This document shows positions 55,691 to 64,000 of a stretch of DNA of 64,000 nt, piece by piece (within the stretch, counting starts at the first letter, position 1; each line of letters opens with the position of its first letter). The position numbers and the translations under genes were made by a program. This stretch comes from Timema cristinae. Lineage: Eukaryota > Arthropoda > Insecta > Phasmatodea > Timematidae. The stretch is from NCBI GenBank assembly GCA_039000515.1, contig JBCFYV010000935.1, positions 63,963,604 through 64,027,603 of the forward strand, in the 5' to 3' direction. The notes beneath the pieces are model-generated. The model had not been told where the DNA came from, searched no databases, and was given only the letters and a program-made list of their open reading frames with translations.

Positions 55691-56938
55691 TTTAAGTCCC
55701 CATACTCTCTTCCCCCCTCTCCCCGCCTCCCCCTCCACTATTATACTTACTTAGCTAAGGTGTAAGAACTTACACTTTTGGTTGGGTAGTTTGCAAATGT
55801 CACGCGTCGCTAAGTTCACATCTCTCTTTCTCTCTCTACACCTCTTCCGGCATTAAAACTTAGCTCCTTTATCTATTTACTCGGGATATGAACTCCGTAC
55901 CAGATTGATCAGTTTCGTAACCCGGGCTCTTGACGTCCAATCTGTGCGGATCCTCGTAGAATCCCTAGTATGGGGGAGACCACGTGCAAACCAGATGACG
56001 TCACGATGACGCGCTTCAAGCCGCCATGTTAATTGGTTCTGCCGGCATCATTTTCACTGCTAGAACACGCTTTTGCTTCCTTTTAGGCTTCCTGCACCGG
56101 CATTGTTGCCAACCTAGATATATTCCCGATAGATTGAACTTTTTTTTTCTTTTTAAAGAGTGGGCTTAGCGATTCGAATAGTAGCCACGGGTTTTCTAGA
56201 AATGTTTGAATCCAACTCTAAGATTATTTTTGTTTTAAAAAAAACCTACTTTGTTTTAGCTATTTTTGTAATGTTTTCTTGATTTAAAAATAATTTAAAA
56301 TGGAGGAAGGAAAATGTAAATTTAGTTTTGAATTAAGAGCTCTACTGATTCTTTCAAGTGGGCTTTAAAAGCATTTTCTGAAGTGTGAAGTAGGATAATA
56401 GTTTTCAACAATATTTATTTTGCGTCGAGCATTTTGGCGGGTTATATTTTGAGTATCTATGTATCTCCTTTTTTTTTTTTTTAAGAAGATCAGACTTTTA
56501 TGTTTTTTTACCAAGAAGGCTTAGCCTTCTTAGCCTTTATGTTTTAAATAACATGAACATAAGAAAATCAAGCTTTATATAGTTTAAATAAAACCGAAAA
56601 TTATATCATTTTGAAAACCTCTGGCAGGATTTTGGTAATATGATTTGGCAATACTGTGCGTTACACGATAATGGTCACATGTCAGAGTTTAGCCAAGTGG
56701 TAATAATTCCTTAAGGTGCCTAATTTTTACGAAGTTAATAATTACTATTTGAATTAGCCCTAGATACGATACACATAGTTAAAATACTACATACTATTGT
56801 CCGTCTGAGTTACATCGTTTGTACGTAGCCCAGTAGTGGAAATATTAACTAGTACTAATTTACAGTTGCTCGGGAGACACTTATATGTACTAATCGTACA
56901 TCCTTTCCGTGGAGGATCTTTCCATGTCCCGATGAGAT
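55691..56938. other. Presumed SIK intron, promoter-like patch
   Basis: 55980-56060 is CpG-rich, with CCACGTGCAAACC, a perfect CRE (55996-56003), a second CGATGACGCG, GCCGCCATGTT (YY1-like) and AATTGGTT (reverse CCAAT) within 60 bp. This is the densest set of promoter-type motifs outside the SIK promoter. No exon is recognised downstream. The rest is AT-rich. Confidence 0.4.
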
Positions 56939-56940
56939 GA

Positions 56941-57487
56941 GATGAGGATGGTGGCGAGTATGAGGGTGGTGGTGAGTATGAGGGTGGTGGCGAGTATGAG
57001 GGTGGTGGCGAGTATGAGGGTGGTGGCGAGTATGAGGGTGATAGTGAGTATGAGGGTGTGGCGAGTATGAGGGTGGTGGCGAGTATGAGGGTGGTGGCGA
57101 GTATGAGGGTGGTGGCGAGTATGAGGGTGGGCGAGTATGAGGGTGGTGGCGAGTATGAGGGTGGTGGCGAGTATGAGGGTGGTGGCGAGTATGAGGTGGT
57201 GGCGAGTATGAGGGTGGTGGCGAGTATGAGGTGTGTGGTGAGTATGAGGGTGGTGGCGAGTATGAGGTGGTGGCGAGTATGAGGGTGATGGTGAGTATGA
57301 GGGTGGTGGCGAGTATGAGGGTGTAGAACCAGTGTAAACACAACCTAACTAGCCAAACCCTGGTAACCATTGAGATGATTCCCCTTTAGGGAAAAATACT
57401 CAAGGTACCAACCGGGAATCGAACCAGAAATCCCTAGGTTCGTAGTCTGGTGCATTGACCCATAAACCACTGGGATAATGACCGGCT
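56941..57487 (-). mobile_element. SINE family C with 18 bp minisatellite tail, copy 2
   Basis: The tRNA-like head on the minus strand (CCAGTGGTTTATGGGTCAAT, B box GGTTCGATTCCCGG), then GGTACCTTGAGTATTTTTCC and AGGGGAATCATC, leads to about 21 copies of the 18 bp unit (GGTGGTGGCGAGTATGAG) at 56941-57322. Head and tail order match copy 1. The unit differs from copy 1 mainly in GGTGGTGGC for GGTGATAGC. Confidence 0.8.
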
Positions 57488-57488
57488 A

Positions 57489-57720
57489 CGGTTAGTAAAA
57501 CTACCTCAGTAAACCAAACATGGATTCAAACCCCGACCTCCCCGTTGCAGGCCCTCGTGCTACCGGTGCATCTGAGGTAGAGATGAGAAAATACGGTTTG
57601 AGGAAATTCACCCGCATTAGCGTGGAGGGAAGGATGGGGAAAACCACGGCGATAAACCACTCCGTGTGCATCCAGTAGAGATTCGAACCTAGACCTTCCC
57701 GCGACCGGTAATCCACTCAA
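57489..57720 (-). mobile_element. SINE family A, two head/body fragments
   Basis: 57500-57560 has GATTCAAACCCCGACCTCCC. 57585-57720 has AATTCACCCGCATTAGCGTG, GAGATTCGAACCTAGACC and a CGACCGGTAATCCACTC head side. They look like two incomplete minus-strand copies in series. Confidence 0.6.
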
Positions 57721-57788
57721 AAGCAATCCCGATGCCGACGAACAAGGGGGTGTCATCGGTGCTGACGTGGTCAAGGAGTCCTGGGAGG

Positions 57789-58033
57789 GACCCGCTTCGG
57801 TGGCCGCATGGTCTAAGGAAGGCCTCACTCACTATCTTAATAGACTGGGACTGCCAATGGTGGGATATCGGGGTTCGAATCCCGGTCGAGCGTACTGAGG
57901 CTGTTTTTTTTTGTTTTTTTTCAAAATAGTTTTCTATTCTATCTCTACGCAAATGGCTCTACACTTTATTTTAATTCAACCTTACTCATATGTAACCCGA
58001 ACGGTTAGTAAAACACAGTGCTAAAAAAAAAAA
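57789..58033 (+). mobile_element. SINE family A, full length
   Basis: The head CCGCTTCGGTGGCCGCATGG, B box GGTTCGAATCCCGG (consensus), body TCTACGCAAATGGCTC and tail ACCCGAACGGTTAGTAAAAC with A11. It is one of the best heads in the window. Confidence 0.9.
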
Positions 58034-58199
58034 GTAGTCGTGGTTTCTAAATGGGCGTGGGGAGGTTTCGATCCCAAACCGAATCGCTTGGATGCCATGA
58101 AACAAGCAGCCCGTTACGACCTCAATATACAACCTGCTGAGCTTACACGGGGACTAACAACATGGCGGCCTTTGCAGTCAAACTTTCAAATGAAGACCC

Positions 58200-58330
58200 T
58201 TTTATAAAACACAAACACGTTTTCTTACGGTCAACATTGATAACAGTTTACAATATTATTATTGTTATTTCATAATTATTGATAATATCTATCGAAAGTG
58301 ACAGCTGCAGATCCCTTGATTCGTCATTTC
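58200..58330 (+). mobile_element. MITE copy, partial
   Basis: GTCAACATTGATAACAGTTT, ATTATTGATAATATCTATCG and AAAGTGACAGCTGCAGATCC occur in the order of the 7709 MITE. Both termini are lost. Confidence 0.6.
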
Positions 58331-58758
58331 CCCAACTCGTGGGTCGACGTGTCAGGATAGAGGCGGCGCCAAATAATTGTGGGGTTAGTTTTGATTTGTT
58401 TATTTAAATAGATTAGTTGTTCTAAAAGTGTATCTACGTGATGTAGGTTTTAGAATAGGTTTGAAAGAGTTTAGTGTAAGGTCCTCGTTCTATCAACGTC
58501 ACCACTCAGCCTATCCTCGGTGTTATGACTCTGACCGGTATCGAACACAAGGCAGCCCAGCATTGCGCGGTTGTTGTCTAACTCTACTTTCAAGATGGTT
58601 TGAGGTGTCCTCCTCCGTACTGAACAGGGACTCAAGCTGTGAAATATTCTCCTCACAAGTCCCTGTAGCTGAGTATGTAAAGCACTTCGAAGTAGCCCCT
58701 TAACAAATGGCGTCCTACCTCCCCCCCCCCCCTCTTTCTCTCCTGGAAAGCTCTAAAT

Positions 58759-59169
58759 AGGGTGTCTACCATCTGGGAAAATCAGGGAAAACGAGAATTA
58801 GGCGGTAATTTAAATGATCGAGAAAAAAACGGGAATAAATCGAGAATTTGGTAAATTACAATAAAAAATCCGGGAAATTGTTTTACTCAAAATCTGATAT
58901 ATAATGAGTAAATAATAATATTACTAAACTGTAGTTTTTTGTTTGTAACTGTGTAATATATTTTATAATTCCTAATAAATAATGTTAATACAAATTTTAA
59001 AAAAAGTGTATTTAAATTCTAAAACTTATAAAATATTATTAGAAAAATGAGGGGGAGGGGGAGTTAGAAGGATGTTACATACTTTTTAGTCGGGAATTTT
59101 TTGGAAATGATCTGGTGAAGTCGGGGAAAATAGTCTGGAATTTCGTTTGTCAAGTTGAGTAGACACCAT
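58759..59169. mobile_element. hAT-like non-autonomous element
   Basis: The left end AGGGTGTCTACCATCTGGGA and right end AAGTTGAGTAGACACCAT are inverted over 11 bp (AGGGTGTCTAC in most right-end copies). The interior repeats GGGAAAATC, GGGAAAACG and CGGGAATAA phrases, as in common AGGGTGTCTAC-type hAT elements. Flanks CTCTAAAT and GTCTAAGA share TCTAA and may be an 8 bp target duplication. No ORF. Confidence 0.7.
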
Positions 59170-59670
59170 GTCTAAGACTCGCTGTTATATATGAAAGTTG
59201 AGTAGACACCCTGTCTAAAACTCGCTGTTATATATGAAAGTTGAGTAGACACCCTGTCTAAAACTCGCTGTTATATATGAAAGTTGAGTAGACACCCTGT
59301 CTAAAACTCGCTGTTATATATGAAAGTTGAGTAGACACCCTGTCTAAGACTCGCTGTTATATATGAAAGTTGAGTAGACACCATGTCTAAGACTCGCTGT
59401 TATATATGAAAGTTGAGTAGACACCCTGTCTAAAACTCGCTGTTATATATGAAAGTTGAGTAGACACCCTGTCTAAGACTCGCTGTTATATATGAAAGTT
59501 GAGTAGACACCACGTCTAAGACTCGCTGTTATATATGAAAGTTGAGTAGACACCCTGTCTAAGACTCGCTGTTATATATGAAAGTTGAGTAGACACCCTG
59601 TCTAAGACTCGCTGTTATATATGAAAGTTGAGTAGACACCATGTCTAAAACTCGCTGTTATATATGAAAG
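59150..59670. repeat. Minisatellite, 43 bp unit grown from a transposon end, about 12 copies
   Basis: The unit is GTTGAGTAGACACCCTGTCT followed by AAGACTCGCTGTTATATATG and AAA. Its first 18 bp are the right terminus of the hAT-like element that ends at 59169; the remaining 25 bp are the flank of that element. TAGACACCCTGTCTA is itself an inverted repeat. Copies differ at CCCTG/CCATG/CCACG and AAGAC/AAAAC. Confidence 0.93.
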
Positions 59671-59740
59671 TATATCTAATAGCTTTTATAGCGGTCAGAT
59701 CTCTTCATATGAACATTGCGCTTTACATAACAATATTTCA
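59668..59740 (+). mobile_element. Right end of a mariner-type MITE
   Basis: GAAAGTATATCTAATAGCTT and AGATCTCTTCATATGAACAT match the right 60 bp of the 7709 element. The copy is cut by the 43 bp array on its left. Confidence 0.55.
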
Positions 59741-59982
59741 ATTTTATTACGAATATTCTTTTGGTGCACTTAAAAAAAATATATATATTTCCCATTTCAG
59801 ACATTGATTGAAATTCACTAACGAAAAACCTTATATAAATAAATTTTTATTTCCATTGTAAAAATATATAGTTAATCAAAATAGTTATCAAAAGATACTG
59901 AGGATTACTGTATAGTTGGCTTTTTCGTGAATAATTGAAAAATACAATTTAAAAAAAATCATTGTTTTATGTTTCGCAGACA

Positions 59983-60270
59983 GACCTGGTGGTCTAGGGG
60001 TAAGGTGTCCAGACTCCTGTATTGGGGGTCCGGGGTTCAATCCTCGGTCCCGGCACAGATTTATCTGATTGTCAAACCCTTCCTTCACCTCTGACAAGAC
60101 GTATTTATCACAACTTGTGAATGTGTGGAATGCCAGGCCTCCACCGTGGTTCGGATCCCACGTTAAACTGTAGGCCCTCCATTTAATCTCACATTCACCA
60201 TAACATTACACATTAGCGTAAGTGCGTATAACCCGAACGGGTAGTAAGACGCGGTGATGATAATAATAAT
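59983..60270 (+). mobile_element. SINE family B, with 11 bp target-site duplication
   Basis: The head GACCTGGTGGTCTAGGGGTA (first bases missing), B box GGGTTCAATCCTC, body and tail are complete. ATGTTTCGCAG occurs at 59969-59979 just before the element and again at 60271-60281 just after the TAA tail. It is an exact 11 bp duplication, so this is a young or recently fixed insertion. Confidence 0.94.
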
Positions 60271-60281
60271 ATGTTTCGCAG

Positions 60282-61084
60282 TTGTGACAAGATATATTAT
60301 AGTAGACCTACATAAAATATTAATTTAAAAAGTATTATATTCAATCTTTTATCTTATTATAACTGGCCACCATAAATTATAATATAAATAAATATGTGGT
60401 TTTTATTTATTATAGAGAGAACCATACCAAATATTAGTTTCTAAATAAAACTGTTTTTATTTTGTATACACGAGTGCATGAATACGAGGCGTATTGACGT
60501 CATCGACCATCTTCATCTCGTTCGGTCCGCCATCTTTAATAATGAATCGAAGGCAACCTTTTAGAATCTCTCGTTTGTAAATCATTTTTAAGTGAACTAC
60601 AGACGCCACAAAAAAACAACATACAAATGTTTATTTTCAAATTTAATATTTCAATAATTCTTTATAAAAACTGGTTGAAAACAAATTGTTTGATGTGAAA
60701 ATTTTGACCGCCAAAAGTGACTGCTGTTAAACATATGGGCTCGCAGATCATATGGTTTGGCGTATGGATATATTAAAATAGAACTGGGTTAATTTTCCTA
60801 GCTGTCAGGTTCATAAGGAAATCAAGGTTTTACAGCTACTTACTGCGCTTGCGCATCTTTTGTTCACGGATTCAGGTTAAGGAATTTACCGGTTTAAGAT
60901 GTGTTCATTTCACTGACGTCTCGCGGGGGAAAAAAGAAAACAGGTTGGTGACCTTGAAAGCGCTACCGGTAGAAACTGAACCCTGGGCCTTCCGGGTCAT
61001 AGCTGATCGCGCGGGAGTTGTTTATGAGTCACAGAGACAACTTCAAACAATGTCAGTTGTCTCTGTGACTAATGTCAGTTGTTT
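60282..61084. other. Presumed SIK intron, CRE patch and MITE relic
   Basis: A perfect CRE lies at 60495-60502, followed within 40 bp by GTCCGCCATCTTTAATAATG. 60700-60830 has AAAAGTGACTGCTGTTAAAC and GCAGATCATATGGTTTGGCG, the interior of the 20579 element. The ORF at 60849-61130 has no family motif. Confidence 0.45.
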
Positions 61085-61695
61085 TTGTTCTTCTATAATA
61101 GCAGCCACGATGAGGAAACTTCTTCTATAATAGCAGCCAAGAGTGAGGAAAACTCTTCTATAATAGCAGCAGAGTGAGGCAACTCTATAATAGCCGCAAG
61201 AGTGAGGCAGCTATTCTATAATAGCAGTCACGAGTGAGGCAAATATTCTATAATAGCCACCACGAGTGAGGCAACTCTTCTATAATAGCAGCCACGAGTG
61301 AGGCAACTTCTCTATAATAGCCACCACGAGTGAGGCAACTATTCTATAATAGCCACCACGAGTGAGGCAACTATTCTATAAAAGCCACCACGAGTGAGGC
61401 AACTCTTCTATAATAGCAGCCACGAGTGAGGCAACTATTCTATAATAGCCACCACGAGTGAGGCAACTCTTCTATAATAGCAGCAAGATTAGCACTCTTC
61501 TATAATAGCAGCCAAGAGTGAGGCAACTATTCTATAATTGCCACCACGAGTGAGGCAACTATTCTATAATTGCACCACGAGTGAGCAACTCTTCTATAAT
61601 AGCAGCCACGAGTGAGGCAACTCTTCTATAATAGCAGCCAAGAGTGAGGCAGCTATTCTATAATAGCAGCCACGAGTGAGGCAACTCTTCTTAGT
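61085..61695. repeat. Minisatellite, about 32 bp unit, about 19 copies
   Basis: The unit is CTTCTATAATAGCAGCCACG followed by AGTGAGGCAACT. Variants swap CAGCCACG and CACCACGAG-type centres and CTCTTC for CTATTC. Several copies lack one to four bases. Confidence 0.92.
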
Positions 61696-61757
61696 GCACC
61701 GCGTCTTATTATAGTCCAATTTTCATAGAAAGGGTTTTAACTGACAACTTGAATTAG

Positions 61758-61985
61758 TTTTTTAGCACGTCTTACTGCCTATACAGGTTATACGCATAGT
61801 ACTAATTGTACTGGGGTTTTAGAGATGAGGAAGTGTACCCGCATTTGCGTGGAGGGAGAGTGGACAACTATTTTGTAAAACCAACCTCAGTAAACCGACA
61901 GGGATTCGAACCTCGATATTCCCTTCATCGGCAGTCTAGTCTACTGCGAGAGTAGCGTGTTTGACCATGCGGCCAGTGAAATGGG
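61758..61985 (-). mobile_element. SINE family A inserted in a MITE
   Basis: A reversed tail (AGCACGTCTTACTGCCTATA), body (GTGTACCCGCATTTGCGTGG), B box (GGGATTCGAACCTCGATA) and head (CCATGCGGCCAGTGAAATGG). Full length. Confidence 0.87.
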
Positions 61986-61987
61986 TA

Positions 61988-62142
61988 TGAAGAAGGTTGA
62001 ATCTAGAGGAAATGCACCTGCGTTCACGTAGATGGAGGGTGGAAAACAATTTAGGGGAAAATATCCTCAATACATCTGACCGGGATTCGAACCACGATCT
62101 CCCCGTAATTGAAAGTGACGCCTTGGACTATTCTACCATTGA
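61988..62142 (-). mobile_element. SINE family A, tail-less copy next to another
   Basis: TAGAGGAAATGCACCTGCGT, CCGGGATTCGAACCACGATC and TTCTACCATTGAAGCGGT. It abuts the previous copy head to body in the same orientation, suggesting insertion of one SINE into the other or a tandem pair. Confidence 0.78.
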
Positions 62143-62334
62143 AGCGGTTTCGAGAAATGTTTCTGGAAATATTTTTTAACGTGTTCATACGTCAAGTCAT
62201 ATGATAGGCCGCTGTCACTTTTGATAGATATGATCAACTATAAAATAATACTAGTAATTAAGTAATTATATGTAATCAACTTTTTGGTCTCAAAAAATAT
62301 GTTTATATTTTCTAAAATACCTTCCTTTATATGT

Positions 62335-62495
62335 GGTAGGAATAGGTAAGGTAGAACTCAGAGGAAAATGTATCCGCATTTACACGAAAAGAAGGGTGGG
62401 GAATCGCTAAAAAAAATCACCCTCGATACACCCCGATCGGGATTCTAACCCCGACCTTCTCGCCACCAAACGAGACGGACGTCTTAATCCGCGTG
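62335..62495 (-). mobile_element. SINE family A, partial
   Basis: GAAAATGTATCCGCATTTAC, CGATCGGGATTCTAACCCCG and GACGGACGTCTTAATCCGCG. The B box is mutated and the tail missing. Confidence 0.68.
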
Positions 62496-62540
62496 ATGTG
62501 TATCGTGTTTCGACGTGATCGGGAATCTGTTTTCGAAACA

Positions 62541-62657
62541 TTCGTCCTCTGTGGTCTCGGGGTAAAGTGTTCGCCTCGGGTCTCGATAATTATGGGTTCA
62601 AACTCAAGACAGGGTCGACAAATTTTGCTTGAGAAATTAAAAAAAAAAAAAAAAAAA
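62541..62657 (+). mobile_element. Short tRNA-like element with poly(A) tail
   Basis: TCCTCTGTGGTCTCGGGGTA (A box) and ATGGGTTCAAACTCAAGA (B box) have tRNA-like spacing. They are followed by about 40 bp and an A18 run. It lacks the shared A/B tail. It could be a minimal SINE or a retroposed tRNA-like transcript. Confidence 0.55.
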
Positions 62658-63268
62658 TCCGTAGCACAACTTCCTTCGGAGGGGAATTAGAGCCGTCGCT
62701 CCTATGTCGATTGTGACGTGTAAAAGAACACTAGAAGATATTGAAAATACCTTTCTCTGGAAAAATGGGTAGATCCTTTCTCTCTCGCTCATAGAAATTC
62801 TAGTGTGCTGATATAATCAGTGGGTTTAGAAAGTGCACTTTAAATACCTCAAATAGATGGAATGTTTTCGCAACAGACTAGTGTCACGTTCTTACGACAT
62901 CTCTGTGAAACGCGCGAGGAGGCCATTAGACAAATAATTGCGAGGGTTGTTTCACCGTGACGTTACGTAGGTCATGAGGTAATTATGTAAATGGGATTAC
63001 CATGTTTTTGTTCTTCCTTAAAGAGACCTCGCTCGCTATACATACTTGAATGAAATTCCTTTCGTTTTGACTAAGCTGTTGAATAACTTAATAAACGTAA
63101 ACAATATTATGCAACTGCAATCCATTATCAGCTCTGCACACTCGAGTGACAGAGCCTCACGTGGTTTGGGGGGGGGGGGGGGGGCGAACTTAGGATTTGT
63201 CACTCCCAACCCCGGCCACCGCAAGGTGACGGATGATTTCAATAGAAGACTGTGAAAATGTCGAAAAA
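62658..63268. other. Presumed SIK intron, no feature recognised
   Basis: Mostly unique DNA with a G run at 63167-63184. Two ORFs on opposite strands near 63036-63255 overlap each other and lack motifs. Nothing else seen. Confidence 0.4.
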
Positions 63269-63269
63269 C

Positions 63270-63670
63270 CGCTTCGGTGGGCCGCGTGGTATAGCGCGTT
63301 ACTTTCGTGTTAGACTAGACTGGACGGGGAGATCGGGGTTTGATCCCAGTCGGGTTGTTTTTTTTCTAAATGGTTGGGTAGGGGGCATGTCTCCCCCAGT
63401 AATGACACCCGTGGACAAGTATAGGTACAGGTTTAACCCGCACCGATGGGCATGCAGACTAATGTCAGACTCGTCTAATCTGGTTTTGCCGGTGGGACTG
63501 AAAGGTCGGGGGATCGATTCCCAGCCTTACGTCGTAGGCCTACTGAAATTTGTATATCTAAATATTTTCTCCTTCTTCCTCCACGTAAATGCTGGTACAT
63601 TTTCATAAAATTATATATGTCTCGTCCCTACCTTATATCTCGAACTGGTAGCAAGACGCAGAATGGAAAA
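63270..63670 (+). mobile_element. SINE family A with an internal insertion of about 160 bp
   Basis: The head CCGCTTCGGTGGGCCGCGTG and B-box region GATCGGGGTTTGATCCCAGT come first. From about 63375 an unrelated stretch contains its own tRNA-like phrase (GGCATGCAGACTAATGTCAG then GGGGGATCGATTCCCAGC). The family A body (TTCCTCCACGTAAATGCTGG) resumes at about 63575 and the tail ends at GGTAGCAAGACGCAGA. A second tRNA-like SINE appears to have inserted. Confidence 0.7.
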
Positions 63671-63779
63671 AAAAGAAGAAATGTTTTCAATTTGATGTTC
63701 AAAAGACATACACATTCAAATGACCCCTAAATTTTCTAAAATCGGGGGAAAGTACAGATATAATAGTTTTGTAACCCTT

Positions 63780-64000
63780 TTCAGTGGTCTAACGCATTAA
63801 TCTAGTATTGGACTAGACTGCCGAAGACTGGGAGATCGGGGTTCGATCCCGGTTGGGTGCACTGAGGGTTGTTTTTCCCTTAATGTTTTCCACTCTTACT
63901 CCACGCAAATGCGGGTGCATTCCGTCTAAATTAAGTCTTCTTAATCCCTAACCGATCAGTATAATTAGTACATAACCGGAACGGGTAGTAAGATGCTGCG
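63780..64000 (+). mobile_element. SINE family A, cut by the window end
   Basis: GTGGTCTAACGCATTAATCT, B box GGTTCGATCCCGG, body CTCCACGCAAATGCGGGTGC and tail CCGGAACGGGTAGTAAGATG. The last bases of the tail lie outside the window. Confidence 0.87.

Larger units (their letters stand above)
61709..62290 (-). mobile_element. MITE interrupted by two SINEs
   Basis: The left part 61709-61757 (TAGTCCAATTTTCATAGAAA, GGTTTTAACTGACAACTTG) and the right part from about 62170 (CATACGTCAAGTCATATGAT, CACTTTTGATAGATATGATC) are the two halves of a minus-strand 7709-type element. Two family A SINEs lie between them. Confidence 0.65.

Noticed and set aside
53433..57370. His/Pro-rich and Thr/Leu-rich ORFs of 171-208 codons on the minus strand
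   Set aside because: They are translations of the 18 bp minisatellites of SINE family C; the repeat is a multiple of three, so long frames are expected.

Overview
This is nuclear DNA from an animal. The genes have GT-AG introns (and one GC-AG intron), AATAAA signals, and proteins that align residue by residue with metazoan families. The background is AT-rich and crowded with tRNA-derived SINEs, small inverted-repeat DNA elements and minisatellites. The proteins look about equally close to vertebrate and invertebrate orthologues. A marine or other invertebrate bilaterian (for example a lophotrochozoan) is my best guess, but nothing here fixes the phylum.

Genes. (1) About 9.5-9.9 kb, + strand: the last exon of a neuronal bHLH factor of the NHLH/HEN (NSCL) family. 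(2) 18.4-22.1 kb, - strand: a complete three-exon gene for mitochondrial ribosomal protein bL17m (MRPL17). (3) 22.45-31.8 kb, + strand: a complete eight-exon gene for the 26S proteasome ATPase Rpt3 (PSMC4). It is head to head with MRPL17, with 347 bp between the two start codons. PSMC4 exon 6 carries two single-base deletions that together restore the expected length and phase when counted back, so I read them as consensus errors rather than a dead gene. (4) From 37.2 kb, + strand: promoter and first coding exon of a salt-inducible kinase (SIK1/2 type). No later exon was seen, so the remaining 26 kb is probably its first intron.

Layout. 0.9-3.4 kb: a 51-52 bp satellite. 3.7-5.2 kb: a 43 bp satellite whose unit contains a tRNA-type A box. 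5.8-8.4 kb: SINEs and small inverted-repeat elements. 9-10 kb: NHLH exon. 10-12.3 kb: AT-rich DNA. 12.4-12.8 kb: a 76 bp array. 14.1-16.5 kb: a 31 bp array. 18.4-31.9 kb: the MRPL17/PSMC4 pair. 32-37 kb: AT-rich spacer with a LINE-derived array. 37.2-64 kb: SIK first exon and its presumed intron, holding most SINE copies, two hAT-like elements and eight more tandem arrays.

Repeats dominate. At least thirteen separate minisatellite arrays cover roughly 11 kb. Two SINE families with different tRNA-like heads (A, Ser/Leu-like; B, a different head) end in the same roughly 50 bp tail and point to a shared partner LINE. A third SINE family (C) ends in an 18 bp minisatellite. The most unusual observations are minisatellites that grew out of transposon parts (a hAT terminus, a LINE ORF, a SINE tail, a pol III A-box unit) and a cluster of six perfect CRE palindromes confined to the SIK promoter and presumed intron.
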